A stretch of DNA of 64,000 bases from DASUKM01 sp036278735 (GCA_036278735.1 DASUKM010000046.1:1-64000), one strand, 5' to 3'; shown: positions 42,364 through 51,170, numbered from the stretch's first letter. The notes: generated by a model from the sequence alone, not told the origin. Numbers and translations: made by a program.

Positions 42364-43913
42364 CAGCGATGCTCCCCGTGCGGGCCCACCGTCGCGACCG
42401 GCGCGAGACCCGGGGCTGCCGGCTGTGCGTCGCGATAGCGCAGGATGCCGTTGAGCAGCGACTGCGCGAGCGTGTTCTGGAAGTCGTCGGAGGCGAGCTG
42501 CCGCTCCTGCGCCGCGTTGGTCAGGAAGCCCATCTCGACGAGCACGGCCGGCATGTTGGCGCCGACGAGCACGCGGAACGGCGCCTGTTCGAGCGCGCGC
42601 GCGCTCATCGGCACGTGCTCGCGCAAGGCCCCTTCGATGGCGTGGGCGAGCGCGGTGGACTGATCGATGTGGCGCGCCTGGGCCAGGTCCCACGGGATCA
42701 CGTCGATGTCGCGGCTGCCCCCGCCGAGCACCGGCAGCGCGTCCGTTTCGCCGTGCGCGAGGCGCTGCGCCTGCTCGCCGTATTCCGCGAGGCTCAGCGA
42801 GAACACTTCGGCGCCGCTCGTCGCCGCACGGAGCGACGCGTTGGCATGGAGGCTGACGAACAGATCCGCTTTGTTGTTGTTGGCGGCGGCGGCGCGTTCG
42901 TCGGGGCCGAGCGCCTGATCACCGTCCCGTGTGAGGATCACCCGCGCCCCGAGCCGCGTCTCGAGTGCGCCCGCGAGGCGGCGGGCGACCGCCAGCGTCA
43001 CATCCTTTTCGAGCGTCCCCCTCGCTCCGCGTGCCCCCGCATCGTCGCCGCCGTGGCCCGGGTCGAGCACGATCGTGCGCAGCCCGCCCGAGGGGGGGAC
43101 GCCCAGCAGCGGTGGGGCGGATGGCGGCTGCGCGGGTGGCACCGGGGGCTGCGGCGTGGCCGAAGGCGTCTGGACGGCGAGGTCGATGACCAGCCGCGCG
43201 ACGCCGCGATCGGCCGGTTCGTCGGTGGCGTGATACGAGGCAAACCCCGGTCCGAGGTCGACCGCAATCGTTGCCGGCGCGTCCCCCGCGTGGACCCCCT
43301 GCAGCGCGCCGGTCGGCGTCGCGCGCAGGTCGGCGAGATCGAGGGCGTCGGCGTCGAAGTGCACGACCAGGCGGCCGGGCTCCTGGGCAATCGTGTGCGG
43401 CGTCGGCGGCGCAATCTCGAACGTGAGGCGCGTGACGGCGCCGAGCGGTTCGACGTGAAGCGCAATCTGCGGCAGACGGACGTCGCCGATGAGGAGGAGG
43501 CGCGAGGCTTTGCGCAGCTCGATGCGCGTGCCCGCAATCGGCGCGAGCGCCCGGCTCACGAAGTCGACCGGCACGTACCAGGTGCGCCCCTGCCGGACGG
43601 GGGGAGCCGGCAGCGAGATCATGCGCCCCGCCACCGACGCCAGCGGCTGCTGGGCCGCCATCACGATCGTCTGACCATTCAGCGTGACCGCCAGGCCCCC
43701 GGCGAGTGCGTCTTCCCGGACGCTCAGGCCGAGCAGCCGCGCCAGATCGTCGAGCGCGAACATCTCCTGCCCGCCGACGGTCGTGACCGGCAGCGGACGA
43801 CGTCCGTCTCGCATGACCACGGTATAGGGGGCGGCGGCGGGCTGCGCGGCAAGCAGGCCGCCGACGGCCGCCAGCGCGGCGACGATCGCCGCGAGCAGAG
43901 CGGAAGATTTCAC
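42363..43913 (-). CDS. N-acetylmuramoyl-L-alanine amidase (AMIN plus Amidase_3)
   Basis: A 516-residue exported zinc amidase. After a signal peptide (ALLAAIVAALAAVGGLLAAQ) comes a copper-amine-oxidase-N-like substrate-binding domain (about 30-140, TTVGGQEMFALDDLARLLGL). An AMIN-type beta-sandwich follows (about 150-245), then a Pro-rich linker. The Amidase_3 catalytic domain (about 280-495) has metal ligands in IVLDPGHGG (His), the later Glu/His and LFVSLHANA (His), and catalytic Glu in PAVLVEMGFLTN. It cleaves the lactyl-L-Ala bond of peptidoglycan, normally in cell separation. The GTG start lies just after a promoter whose sequence is shared with two other loci. Confidence 0.92.
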   Translation of the reverse strand: MKSSALLAAIVAALAAVGGLLAAQPAAAPYTVVMRDGRRPLPVTTVGGQEMFALDDLARLLGLSVREDALAGGLAVTLNGQTIVMAAQQPLASVAGRMISLPAPPVRQGRTWYVPVDFVSRALAPIAGTRIELRKASRLLLIGDVRLPQIALHVEPLGAVTRLTFEIAPPTPHTIAQEPGRLVVHFDADALDLADLRATPTGALQGVHAGDAPATIAVDLGPGFASYHATDEPADRGVARLVIDLAVQTPSATPQPPVPPAQPPSAPPLLGVPPSGGLRTIVLDPGHGGDDAGARGARGTLEKDVTLAVARRLAGALETRLGARVILTRDGDQALGPDERAAAANNNKADLFVSLHANASLRAATSGAEVFSLSLAEYGEQAQRLAHGETDALPVLGGGSRDIDVIPWDLAQARHIDQSTALAHAIEGALREHVPMSARALEQAPFRVLVGANMPAVLVEMGFLTNAAQERQLASDDFQNTLAQSLLNGILRYRDAQPAAPGLAPVATVGPHGEHR

Positions 43914-43922
43914 GATCCTTCC

Positions 43923-43950
43923 ATGATAACTGACGTCGGCCCCGCGTCAG
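43923..43950 (-). promoter_or_regulatory. Promoter of the amidase operon (copy A of a repeated promoter-leader)
   Basis: On the minus strand CTGACG (43950-43945) and TATCAT (43928-43923) are 16 bases apart, and the -10 ends nine bases before the GTG at 43913. The stretch from the -35 through the first codons matches those at 45058-45110 and 48780-48840. Confidence 0.7.
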
Positions 43951-45077
43951 AAGCGCGCGACCAGCGAGGCCGACAGAATCGTGTCGGTGGTGCCGAAGCC
44001 GGCGACCGGCTGATGCTGATACTTGAGCTGATGCGAGATCTTGAAGGCGAACACGCGCGTCATGCCGGCCGACAGCGCGGCCGTATTCGTGAATCGCCAG
44101 TTGCCGCGGCCGGCCAGGCTCTGCGCAACGGTCGCCTCGTCGGTCAGGTCGGTGGCCTCCCCGACGTGCCACGCGTACGCGCCCTCGACGTCGAGCTCGC
44201 CAAACGTCCGGTCCGGTTCCGACACTCGCGCCTCGTGCGTGACGCCAAGGCCCAGATCCAGCTTCAGGGTGTGCGGCTGCGCGTCGCGTACCGTCCACCC
44301 GCCGCCGATGTCGAGCGACGTGCGGCCCTCGAGGCCGGCGAATCGATCGATCAGGTGCTGCGCGCGCACGAAGCCGTCGGCATGGGCGGTCAGCTTGCGG
44401 GCTTCGCGGACCGAGGCGTCGAACGATTCCGCCGTCTCGACGTGGTGCTGAACGCTCCGCACGTACTTGACCTCCGCGTGCGTCTGCCACGGGCTCGGGC
44501 GCCACGTGAGCGCGGCCGCGGCGCCGGTCGTGGCCGTCGTGGTGTTGCCGCCGGTGGCGACCAGCGAGATTTCCGCGCGCCGTTCCCATCGGGGAGCCCC
44601 CGCGGCCGTTGCATAGTGCTGGTCGACGCGGCTCGCGGGGGCGGAGGCCTGCCGGATGCGAAGCCGCCAGCCGTCGGCGCCGCGCGACCAGACGTCGGTG
44701 ATCAGCCGGCGCACCGTCGCGGGCGCGCAGGTCTTCGGATCGACGTGCGTGACGAGGATGAACGTCGCCAGCGCCGTGGCCGCGTCGAGCGGCCGGACCG
44801 CGAGCGCCTCGAGCTCGAAGCGATCGCCCCAGCAAAGCGACTGCTGGCTGGCGATCCACGCGGCGCGCGGCACGTCGGGATCGCCGCGCAGCACGAAGGA
44901 CGGGTCGAGCCAGACCGCGATCGCGCGCTCGTCCTTGTGCACGTGCGCCGCCGCGAGCGCGCGCTCGGCGGCGCGCACCTGGGCGTCGGCGGGCAACGCC
45001 TGGGCGCTGACGAGCGTGCACGTCAGCAGGACCGCCACGCCGGCGAGCATCGCCGCGGCGAGAGCAGGAGTTTTCAC
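43947..45077 (-). CDS. NTF2-like domain fused to DUF481 outer-membrane barrel
   Basis: A 376-residue exported protein. A signal peptide (AAAMLAGVAVLLTCTLVSAQ) precedes an NTF2/DUF4440-like domain (residues about 28-135: VRAAERALAAAHVHKDERAIAVWLDPSFVLRGDPD through DVWSRGADGWRLRI). From about residue 165, EISLVATGGNTTTATTGAAAALTWRP begins a DUF481/YdiY-type barrel of alternating strands that ends ILSASLVARF with a terminal Phe. DUF481 proteins are outer-membrane proteins of unknown role, and the added NTF2-like head is unusual. The GTG start lies in the same repeated promoter-leader as the amidase gene. It is divergent from the PadR gene at 45190. Confidence 0.75.
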   Translation of the reverse strand: MKTPALAAAMLAGVAVLLTCTLVSAQALPADAQVRAAERALAAAHVHKDERAIAVWLDPSFVLRGDPDVPRAAWIASQQSLCWGDRFELEALAVRPLDAATALATFILVTHVDPKTCAPATVRRLITDVWSRGADGWRLRIRQASAPASRVDQHYATAAGAPRWERRAEISLVATGGNTTTATTGAAAALTWRPSPWQTHAEVKYVRSVQHHVETAESFDASVREARKLTAHADGFVRAQHLIDRFAGLEGRTSLDIGGGWTVRDAQPHTLKLDLGLGVTHEARVSEPDRTFGELDVEGAYAWHVGEATDLTDEATVAQSLAGRGNWRFTNTAALSAGMTRVFAFKISHQLKYQHQPVAGFGTTDTILSASLVARF

Positions 45078-45086
45078 GATCGTTCG

Positions 45087-45110
45087 ATGATAACTGACGC
45101 CGGCGCGTCG
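45087..45110 (-). promoter_or_regulatory. Promoter-leader copy B upstream of the DUF481 gene
   Basis: TATCAT on the minus strand (45092-45087) ends nine bases before the GTG at 45077. GTCAGTTATCATCGAACGAT matches copy A except for small changes, and three bases are missing between the -35 area and the -10. Confidence 0.6.
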
Positions 45111-45152
45111 AACGCGCGCCGTGCGTCCTGTGCGCCCCCGAAAACAGTCGCC

Positions 45153-45182
45153 TTGACGCTTCGCCAACCCTTGACGTATTAT
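45153..45182 (+). promoter_or_regulatory. Promoter of the PadR/ADOP operon
   Basis: TTGACG at 45153-45158 and TATTAT at 45177-45182 are 18 bases apart. The -10 ends seven bases before the ATG at 45190, so the transcript should begin at the start codon. A second TTGACG at 45171-45176 directly abuts the -10. TGCCTAAGGCA near 45195-45205 is a small palindrome within the first codons. Confidence 0.75.
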
Positions 45183-45189
45183 CCCTACC

Positions 45190-45522
45190 ATGATTATGCC
45201 TAAGGCAGACATGCCTCAGGGCGCCCTCGCTCTGCTGATCCTTCGCGTCCTTCGCTCCGGGCCCCTTCACGGCTACGCCATCGCCCAGCGCATTCACGCG
45301 CTCTCGGACGACGTGCTGAAAGTGGAGGAGGGGGCGCTGTACCCCGCCCTGCAGCGCATCCTGCTCAAGGGATGGGCCACCGCCGAGTGGGACACCTCTG
45401 AGACGAACCGGAAGGTGCGGAGCTACCGGCTGACCGCCGCCGGACGCAGGCAGCTCGAACACGAGATGGCATCCTACGACCGCGTCACGCGCGCCATCCA
45501 GGCCGTGTTGAGGACGGCCTAG
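45190..45522 (+). CDS. PadR-family transcriptional regulator
   Basis: A 110-residue regulator. LALLILRVLRSGPLHGYAIAQRI, then DVLKVEEGALYPALQRILLKGW and the wing RKVRSYRLTAAGRRQLEHEM, is a textbook PadR winged helix with the conserved GALYPAL recognition motif. The family is the standard partner of ADOP permeases. The permease start follows 27 bases after this stop. The start ATG lies at the expected transcription start, so the mRNA is probably leaderless. Its ligand is unknown. Confidence 0.92.
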   Translation: MIMPKADMPQGALALLILRVLRSGPLHGYAIAQRIHALSDDVLKVEEGALYPALQRILLKGWATAEWDTSETNRKVRSYRLTAAGRRQLEHEMASYDRVTRAIQAVLRTA

Positions 45523-45549
45523 GATCCCGTCGTGTCTGGGGGAGACGAC

Positions 45550-48117
45550 ATGCTCAGAGAGCTGTTCCGCCGCGTGCACTACCTCGTCACCCGCCGCCGG
45601 CGCGCACGGGAACTCGAGGACGAGATGGCCGCGCACCGCGCGATGGCCGCGCGTGACGGATCGGCCGTGCCGTTCGGCGACGAGCTCCGCCTGCGCGAGG
45701 ACGCGCAGGACGTCTGGGGCTGGGCCTGGCTCGATCATCTGAGCCAGGACCTCCGCTTCGCGTTTCGGATGCTGCGGCGCTCGCCGGGATTCACCGCCGT
45801 CGCGGTCGCCGTGCTCGCCATTGGCATCGGCGCCAACGTCGCCGCCTTCGGTTTCTTCAACCTCCTCGTGCTCCGGCCGCTGCCGGTCCGAGAGCCCGAC
45901 ACGCTGCTTCGCCTCGAACGGCGGTCGCCGTCCGCCTACAACGGCGCGCTCTCCTATCCCCAGATGGCATTCGTCCGCGATCACGCGACGACGCTGTCGG
46001 CCGTCATGGGATTGGCGACCGCGCGGCTCACCGACAGCGACGGCCGACCCGTCTCCGCGCAATTCGTCACCGGCAACCTGTTCGACGAGCTCGGCGCACC
46101 GATGCGGCTCGGACGCGGCCTCGTGCCCCGCGATGCAACGCCGGCCGCCGACCCGGCCGTTGTGCTCTCGCACGGCTACTGGCTGCGCCGCTTTGGGGGC
46201 GACCCCTCCATCGTCGGCCGCGTCCTGCACCTGAACGGACGGCCGGCCACGGTCGTCGGTGTCGCCGAACCGCGGTTTTCCGATCTGAGCCTCGACTCGC
46301 CGGATCTGTGGCTGCCGATCGAGCGGCATCCGTTCTACGTCGCCGGCAGCGTTTTCCTGACGGACGTCTCGGGCAACGAGGGCGTCCGGGCGTTTGGACG
46401 TCTGCGGCCGGGCGCGACGCCGGCGGCCGCGCAGGCCGAACTGCGCGGCCTCATGAACGCGCTGCGCCGCGAGCGGCCCGATGCCGTCTGGGATGGCGAA
46501 TGGCTGCTCACGCTGCCGGCTGGGTACGCCACGGGCCTGATGGACGGCGGACACCGAGGGAGCGGCCAGGCGCCGCTCGGCGAAATCCTTACGGTCTTCG
46601 GCCTGGCCGGCGCGCTGGCGCTCCTGATCCTCGCGACGGCGTGCGCCAATCTCGGCGGTCTGCTGCTGGCGCGCGGCGTGGCGCGCGAGCGCGAGATGGC
46701 CATCCGCGCGGCGATCGGCGCGGGACGCGCGCGGCTCGTCCGCCAGCTTCTGACCGAGAGTCTCGTGCTGGCTCTCCTCGGATCGGCGGCCGGTCTCGCG
46801 TGCGGCAGCGCCGTGCTGCGCGGCCTCATGGCACTCAGCGGAGCGCCCCCCTTTCTCGACACGACCCCCGACTGGCGCGTGGTCGTGTTCGCGGCCGTCG
46901 CCGCGTGGGCCGTCGCCCTCCTCTTCGGCCTGACCCCTGCGCTGCAGACGGCGCGGCTGCGGCGTTCGCGCACGGCCGCCCGCGAGGTGCTCATCGGGAT
47001 CCAGGTGGCCACCAGCTGCGTGCTGGTGATCGTCGCGAGCCTGCTCGCCCGCGGGGTCGTCTCGGCGTCGACCAGCGACCCCGGGTTCGACGTTGAGCAC
47101 GTGCTGTCGGTGGATCCCGGCCTGCGTGCCCACGGCTACACTCCGGCTCAGGCCTCCGCCTTCCTCACGACCCTGACAATGCGGCTCGAGCGACTGCCCG
47201 GCGTCAGGTCGGTCGCGCTCGCCACGGCGGCGCCGCTCAGTCGCGTCACGTGGACGATCGGCACCGAGGTGGACGGGCGCCCGCTCTCGCTGCTCGCCAA
47301 CCACGTGAGCCCCGCGTTCTTCACGACCATGGGGATCCCGCTGCTCCAGGGACGAACGTTCACACGGCAGGACACGCGCGCCCTCATCGTGAGCGACGCG
47401 CTGGCGCGGCGGGCCTGGCCGGGCCTCTCGCCCCTCGGCCGTCAGATCGTGCTCGGCGAGGACGAGGCAGGCAACGAGATCGCCTTCACAGTCGTCGGTC
47501 TGGTCGGCAGCTCACGTCTGCCGAACCCGAACGCGCCGGATGCGCTCGACGCCTACCTGCCGATCGAACCCGACGAGCCGCCACTGCTGGTCGCGCTGGT
47601 CAGGACCTCGGGTCCGGCGCGGAGCCTGGTATCGGCTGCCGGCGCCGCGACACGATCACTCGATCCGGGTCTCTTCCCCGAAGTCGCGTCGCTGCGAACG
47701 TGGCTCGACCGCCGTGTGCAGTCGACCAGCTACATGGCCATGAGCGTCGGCGCGCTCGGCCTCTTTGCCCTCCTCCTCGCGGGCCTCGGAATCTTCGGAC
47801 TGGTCGCGTACGCGGTCGCGCAGCGGACGACGGAGATCGGCGTCCGGATGGCCCTCGGTGCGAGGCCGCATGACGTGCTGCTCGTGTTCGGACGGCGATT
47901 CGTCGGGCCCATCGCCATCGGGCTGGGCGCAGGCGTCCTCGGCGCGGCGGGCCTGTCCCAGCTCCTGCGCGCCCAGCTCTTCGGCCTGAGCCCGATCGAC
48001 CCGTCGACCTACGCGGCGGCGACGGGGCTCTTCGTGGTGATCGCGACGCTCGCGACGCTGCTGCCCGCGCGGCGGGCGTTGCGGATCGAGCCGGTGACGG
48101 CGCTGAAACACGAGTAG
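45550..48117 (+). CDS. ADOP-family FtsX/MacB-like permease
   Basis: An 855-residue orphan permease. The N-terminal segment LRELFRRVHYLVTRRRRARELEDEMAAH is the PadR-linked ADOP leader, followed by LSQDLRFAFRMLRRSPGFTAVAVAVLAIGIGANVAAF, the first membrane helix. YWLRRFGGDPSIVGRVL in the periplasmic domain, the core CANLGGLLLARGVAREREMAIRAAIGA and the C-terminal RTTEIGVRMALGARPHDV with PARRALRIEPVTALKHE complete the pattern. ATG at 45550 has GGGGGAG five bases upstream; a GTG at 45532 is possible. No ATPase lies nearby. The PadR gene is directly upstream. Confidence 0.9.
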   Translation: MLRELFRRVHYLVTRRRRARELEDEMAAHRAMAARDGSAVPFGDELRLREDAQDVWGWAWLDHLSQDLRFAFRMLRRSPGFTAVAVAVLAIGIGANVAAFGFFNLLVLRPLPVREPDTLLRLERRSPSAYNGALSYPQMAFVRDHATTLSAVMGLATARLTDSDGRPVSAQFVTGNLFDELGAPMRLGRGLVPRDATPAADPAVVLSHGYWLRRFGGDPSIVGRVLHLNGRPATVVGVAEPRFSDLSLDSPDLWLPIERHPFYVAGSVFLTDVSGNEGVRAFGRLRPGATPAAAQAELRGLMNALRRERPDAVWDGEWLLTLPAGYATGLMDGGHRGSGQAPLGEILTVFGLAGALALLILATACANLGGLLLARGVAREREMAIRAAIGAGRARLVRQLLTESLVLALLGSAAGLACGSAVLRGLMALSGAPPFLDTTPDWRVVVFAAVAAWAVALLFGLTPALQTARLRRSRTAAREVLIGIQVATSCVLVIVASLLARGVVSASTSDPGFDVEHVLSVDPGLRAHGYTPAQASAFLTTLTMRLERLPGVRSVALATAAPLSRVTWTIGTEVDGRPLSLLANHVSPAFFTTMGIPLLQGRTFTRQDTRALIVSDALARRAWPGLSPLGRQIVLGEDEAGNEIAFTVVGLVGSSRLPNPNAPDALDAYLPIEPDEPPLLVALVRTSGPARSLVSAAGAATRSLDPGLFPEVASLRTWLDRRVQSTSYMAMSVGALGLFALLLAGLGIFGLVAYAVAQRTTEIGVRMALGARPHDVLLVFGRRFVGPIAIGLGAGVLGAAGLSQLLRAQLFGLSPIDPSTYAAATGLFVVIATLATLLPARRALRIEPVTALKHE

Positions 48118-48139
48118 CGGCACGCGAAGCTGCTTGTCG

Positions 48140-48706
48140 TCACCCGCGTCTCTCCAGGAATCCTCTGCCTTCGAAAATCGCCGGCCTCGCCTTTTCGATT
48201 CGCGCCACCCGCGTCGTCGACTGCTTGGCCGCGGAGAAGTGGTAGAGGTAACTCCGCTGGCGCCCGGGCGTCAGCGCCTCGAACGCGCGCTTGAAACGCG
48301 GGTCCCTCCGGAACAGCGCTCTCAGCTCACCGGGAAACGCAACGTCCGAGGTCTTCTTCGGCGTCATCCGCAGCCCGGCCTTCTCGACCGCGATGGCCTC
48401 GCGCACGTAGGCTTCGATCGTCGCCGCCTTCGCCCTGATCTCCTTCGCGCTCGTGAACTTCATGACGCGCGCGGCGTGCACCTGGCCGAGCTGCACCAGC
48501 ACCTTCTTGGGGTCCTTCAGCAGGGCGCCTTGAAAGAAACCCAGCGCGAAGTACTCTTTGAACCCCTGCACGATGACGACGTTCTTGCCGTCCACCGTGT
48601 AGGTGGGCTTACCCCACTTGCACTCCTCCTTCATGGGAAAGCCGCCAAGCACCCGCCGCATCGCCGCGATCTCTGCTTCCCACCGGTCTCGATAGGCCAT
48701 CTCCAT
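48140..48706 (-). CDS. YdeI/OmpD-associated family protein (DUF1801 plus OmdA-like)
   Basis: A 188-residue protein. The first 105 residues (EAEIAAMRRVLGGFPMKEECKWGKPTYTVDGKNVVIVQGFKEYFALGFFQGALL, positions about 9-62) form a DUF1801 domain. The C-terminal 60 residues (FPGELRALFRRDPRFKRAFEALTPGRQRSYLYHFSAAKQSTTRVARIEKA, in part) form the YdeI/OmdA helical domain, with the typical TPGRQRSYxxxxSxAKxxxTRxxRI core. The molecular role is unknown; YdeI is linked to antimicrobial-peptide resistance in enterobacteria. ATG at 48706 follows a GGAGG by about eleven bases. Confidence 0.85.
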   Translation of the reverse strand: MEMAYRDRWEAEIAAMRRVLGGFPMKEECKWGKPTYTVDGKNVVIVQGFKEYFALGFFQGALLKDPKKVLVQLGQVHAARVMKFTSAKEIRAKAATIEAYVREAIAVEKAGLRMTPKKTSDVAFPGELRALFRRDPRFKRAFEALTPGRQRSYLYHFSAAKQSTTRVARIEKARPAIFEGRGFLERRG

Positions 48707-48779
48707 GCAAGCACCATCCTCCACGATCACAAATGCTGCGGCGCACGCCGGCGGACATCGGCCGCGCGGCGAGGATGGC

Positions 48780-48840
48780 CGCGGACAGAGCAGCCAGTGT
48801 CACGACCTTCCGATGATAGCTGACGTCGGTCTCGCGTCAT
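48780..48840 (-). other. Promoter-leader copy C with an orphan signal-peptide start
   Basis: On the minus strand ATGACG-N16-TATCAT (-10 at 48818-48813) precedes a GTG at 48803 that opens VTLAALSAAILAARP, like the signal-peptide starts of the amidase and DUF481 proteins. The reading then has no recognisable mature protein and runs into the YdeI-family gene in another frame. It looks like a relic of a duplicated gene start that may now serve as promoter for 48140-48706. Confidence 0.55.
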
Positions 48841-48985
48841 CAGCGCTCAGGGGCAGGTGGACTCGAGTGCCCGCTGGCGCAGTGGTGAGCTGTCCAGGAT
48901 TTGCATACACTCGCAGGAGCCGTCGCGGTGCCAATGCCGGAAGGCTGTGGTGTTCGGCCCGATCGAACACAAGGAGCACACGAAC

Positions 48986-49462
48986 ATGAAACCAAAAAAC
49001 ACGATCTGCCTCTGGTTCGACAAGGACGCGCATGAGGCGGCCCGCTTCTACGCCGCCACGTTTCCGAACAGCGAAGTGACCGCGGTTCACAACGCCCCCG
49101 CTGACTATCCCGGCGGCAAGAAGGGGGATGTACTGACGGTGGAGTTCACCGTGCTCGGCATTTCGTGTCTCGGTCTCAACGGCGGCCCGGCGTTCAAGCA
49201 CAGCGAGGCCTTCTCGTTTCAGATCGCGACAGACGATCAGGAGGAGACCGATCGCTATTGGAATGTCATCGTCGGCAACGGCGGCCAGGAAAGCCAGTGC
49301 GGTTGGTGCAAGGACCGCTGGGGTCTCTCCTGGCAAATCACCCCGCGCGTGTTGACCGAGGCATTTGCTGCCGGTGCGGCTGAGGCCAGGCGGGCCTTCG
49401 AGGCGATGATGCCCATGCAGAAGATCGACGTCGCCGCCATCGAGGCCGCGCGGCGGGGCTGA
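48986..49462 (+). CDS. PhnB-like VOC-superfamily protein (3-demethylubiquinone-9 3-methyltransferase-like fold)
   Basis: A 158-residue protein. NTICLWFDKDAHEAARFYAATFPNSEVTAV is the typical opening of the PhnB/3-dmu-9_3-mt group of vicinal oxygen chelate proteins. EFTVLGISCLGLNGGPAFKHSEAFSFQI, then RYWNVIVGNGGQESQCGWCKDRWGLSWQITP, follows the same family. Despite the Pfam name, members are not methyltransferases and their substrates are mostly unknown. AAGGAG at 48971-48976, nine bases upstream, fixes the ATG; earlier codons in the open frame have no family match. Confidence 0.9.
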   Translation: MKPKNTICLWFDKDAHEAARFYAATFPNSEVTAVHNAPADYPGGKKGDVLTVEFTVLGISCLGLNGGPAFKHSEAFSFQIATDDQEETDRYWNVIVGNGGQESQCGWCKDRWGLSWQITPRVLTEAFAAGAAEARRAFEAMMPMQKIDVAAIEAARRG

Positions 49463-49507
49463 GCTGAGGGCCGGCCTTCCGCGCACGGCCGCTGGTCCGC
49501 AGATGCT

Positions 49508-50017
49508 CTACTTCACGACTACCGGCACCGCGTTCCAGCTCGCCGAGTAGCTCCAGCCCTGATGCGACGTCTGGGCGGCGGCCTTGGTGCCCTGGCCCGT
49601 GACGCTCGTGGCGCTGGCTTTGAAGGTCGTCAGATCGCCGGCGCTCGCCAGCATCGTGTTGCCGCGCAGATTCTCGCCGATGAACGGGACGAGGTTGAGG
49701 ACAAATCCCTTCTTGTTGACGTGCATCGCGATGCCGCTGGCCTTGCCCTGGCGCAGCAGTGGTTGACCGCCCGGGCTCACCTCGGTCGCAATCGCCGCCT
49801 CGGGGAGCGGCGTGTCGGTCAGCACGACCTCGTATTCACCGTCCGACAGCGAGCCGACGTACGCGTGCGCCAGGGTAACGGTCTTGCCCGCGGCAGTCAC
49901 CGTGCCCGCCGAGACGCCTTGCGTCGCGGGAACCGGGGGAGGCGCCTGGCGGGCCGAGACGGTGACCGTGACGATCGAAACGAACGTGAGACACGAGACG
50001 ATGGCAAGGCGATGCAT
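49508..50017 (-). CDS. Hypothetical secreted protein
   Basis: A 169-residue protein with a clear signal peptide (RLAIVSCLTFVSIVTVTVSA). The mature part is mostly predicted beta (VTLAHAYVGSLSDGEYEVVLTDTPLPEAAI, MHVNKKGFVLNLVPFIG, YSASWNAVPVVVK) with no cysteine and no catalytic motif that I recognise. GGAGG six to ten bases upstream supports the ATG at 50017. It lies convergent to the VOC gene and downstream of another unknown exported protein on the same strand. Function is unknown. Confidence 0.6.
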   Translation of the reverse strand: MHRLAIVSCLTFVSIVTVTVSARQAPPPVPATQGVSAGTVTAAGKTVTLAHAYVGSLSDGEYEVVLTDTPLPEAAIATEVSPGGQPLLRQGKASGIAMHVNKKGFVLNLVPFIGENLRGNTMLASAGDLTTFKASATSVTGQGTKAAAQTSHQGWSYSASWNAVPVVVK

Positions 50018-50114
50018 GGCTGGCCTCCTCAGGCGTCCCGTAGTCTATCCGCTCACTCGAGCGCGCGCACAAAAACCTACAAAGCGCCTGGGCTCCTCTC
50101 GTGCGGACGACGGG

Positions 50115-51170
50115 TTAGTTCCTTGACGCGTCCGTGATCGAATCGCGCTGCAGCTGCCATGCGCCCCGCATCGGCATCGCAGAGGGGTCCGCGTCAGCCG
50201 GATTCAGCAGGCCGTACTCGAATCCATCCTCCGCCTGCAACCGGACAATCCAGAGAGTCGGACCCCTCCAATGCAACGATGCGAGGGGCTCGAACCCGAT
50301 CGCGAGCGCGTTGTCTCGAGAGCATTCGAGTGTTGTATACGCGCCCATGGATCGTACCGAGACGTGACCGCCCGAATCCTGCACGACGATTCCCGAAAAA
50401 TCGACCGTCGCAGCACAATCCGGCCATGGTCTGCGTCCGTAGTCCTTCTGTCCCTGGAACACGTAAAACGTGCCTGCTGGTTCGGTACGCACCGCGCGCG
50501 TGAAGCCATAGCTCGAGAACGGCGTCGCCATCCGTTGTTGCTCATCTGCAGGGAAGACGACGGGTTTGCCATCCCAGTCGGGCGCCGATTCCCTCTCTTT
50601 GATCCGGAACGCGATCTCGCGCGACTCCGCGGCGAAGAGATCAGTCGACATTGCCGCCACCAGTGCTCGTGCCGTTGTATCGGGGACTCCCGTGAAGCGA
50701 CCCAGCGCCGCCCTGCCCGCAACGGCGACGCCATCTTCCGAATCGATGTCCTGGTCATCAGCGGTGCGTCGGCCGCCGTAGTCGGTTTCGAGCGCGATCA
50801 TCGCCGCCATGCTGAAACGGGCTGGCCGCGCCGGGCGACCCAGGTGGATGATTCGATCGCCACCGCGGACCATTTGGACGCGCCACTCGCGGGGAAGCCG
50901 AGTGCCGGGTGGCAGCCAGTTCTCGGGAACCGTGTCGAGCGAACCAGGCAATGGAAGCCCTTGCACCGATTCGTCGCCCTCATCCGAGAACGGCCACGCG
51001 TTCCACCAGTCGCGACCATCGTTTATGGCAATCGGAAGAAGGAGAGCGTCGCTGCGAAGGATGCCCACGAATACGGATCCGTTGGGCGCCTGCTGCGCGA
51101 CCGGCCGCTCTTCCACGGCAACGAGCGCCACTATCGCGGAAACGATCAGAATGCAAGGGCGGCGCATCAT
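50115..51170 (-). CDS. Hypothetical exported protein
   Basis: A 351-residue protein with an N-terminal hydrophobic segment (PCILIVSAIVALVAVEE) that is probably a signal peptide. The mature part has GSVFVGILRSDALLLPIAINDGRDWWNAWP, a motif also seen in other uncharacterised Acidobacterial secreted proteins (F-V-G-x-L-R-x-D-G-x-L-x-P-x-A). WRVQMVRGGDRIIHLG and later FEYGLLNPADADPSAMPMRGAWQL look like edge strands. No enzyme motif was recognised. The ATG pair at 51170/51167 is the first that keeps the signal peptide; longer readings add Arg-rich non-conserved sequence. Confidence 0.55.
   Translation of the reverse strand: MMRRPCILIVSAIVALVAVEERPVAQQAPNGSVFVGILRSDALLLPIAINDGRDWWNAWPFSDEGDESVQGLPLPGSLDTVPENWLPPGTRLPREWRVQMVRGGDRIIHLGRPARPARFSMAAMIALETDYGGRRTADDQDIDSEDGVAVAGRAALGRFTGVPDTTARALVAAMSTDLFAAESREIAFRIKERESAPDWDGKPVVFPADEQQRMATPFSSYGFTRAVRTEPAGTFYVFQGQKDYGRRPWPDCAATVDFSGIVVQDSGGHVSVRSMGAYTTLECSRDNALAIGFEPLASLHWRGPTLWIVRLQAEDGFEYGLLNPADADPSAMPMRGAWQLQRDSITDASRN

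Noticed and set aside
48609..48803. Separate small exported protein
   Set aside because: Only the signal-peptide-like start is recognisable; the rest overlaps the YdeI-family gene in another frame, so it is listed as a relic of a promoter-leader duplication.
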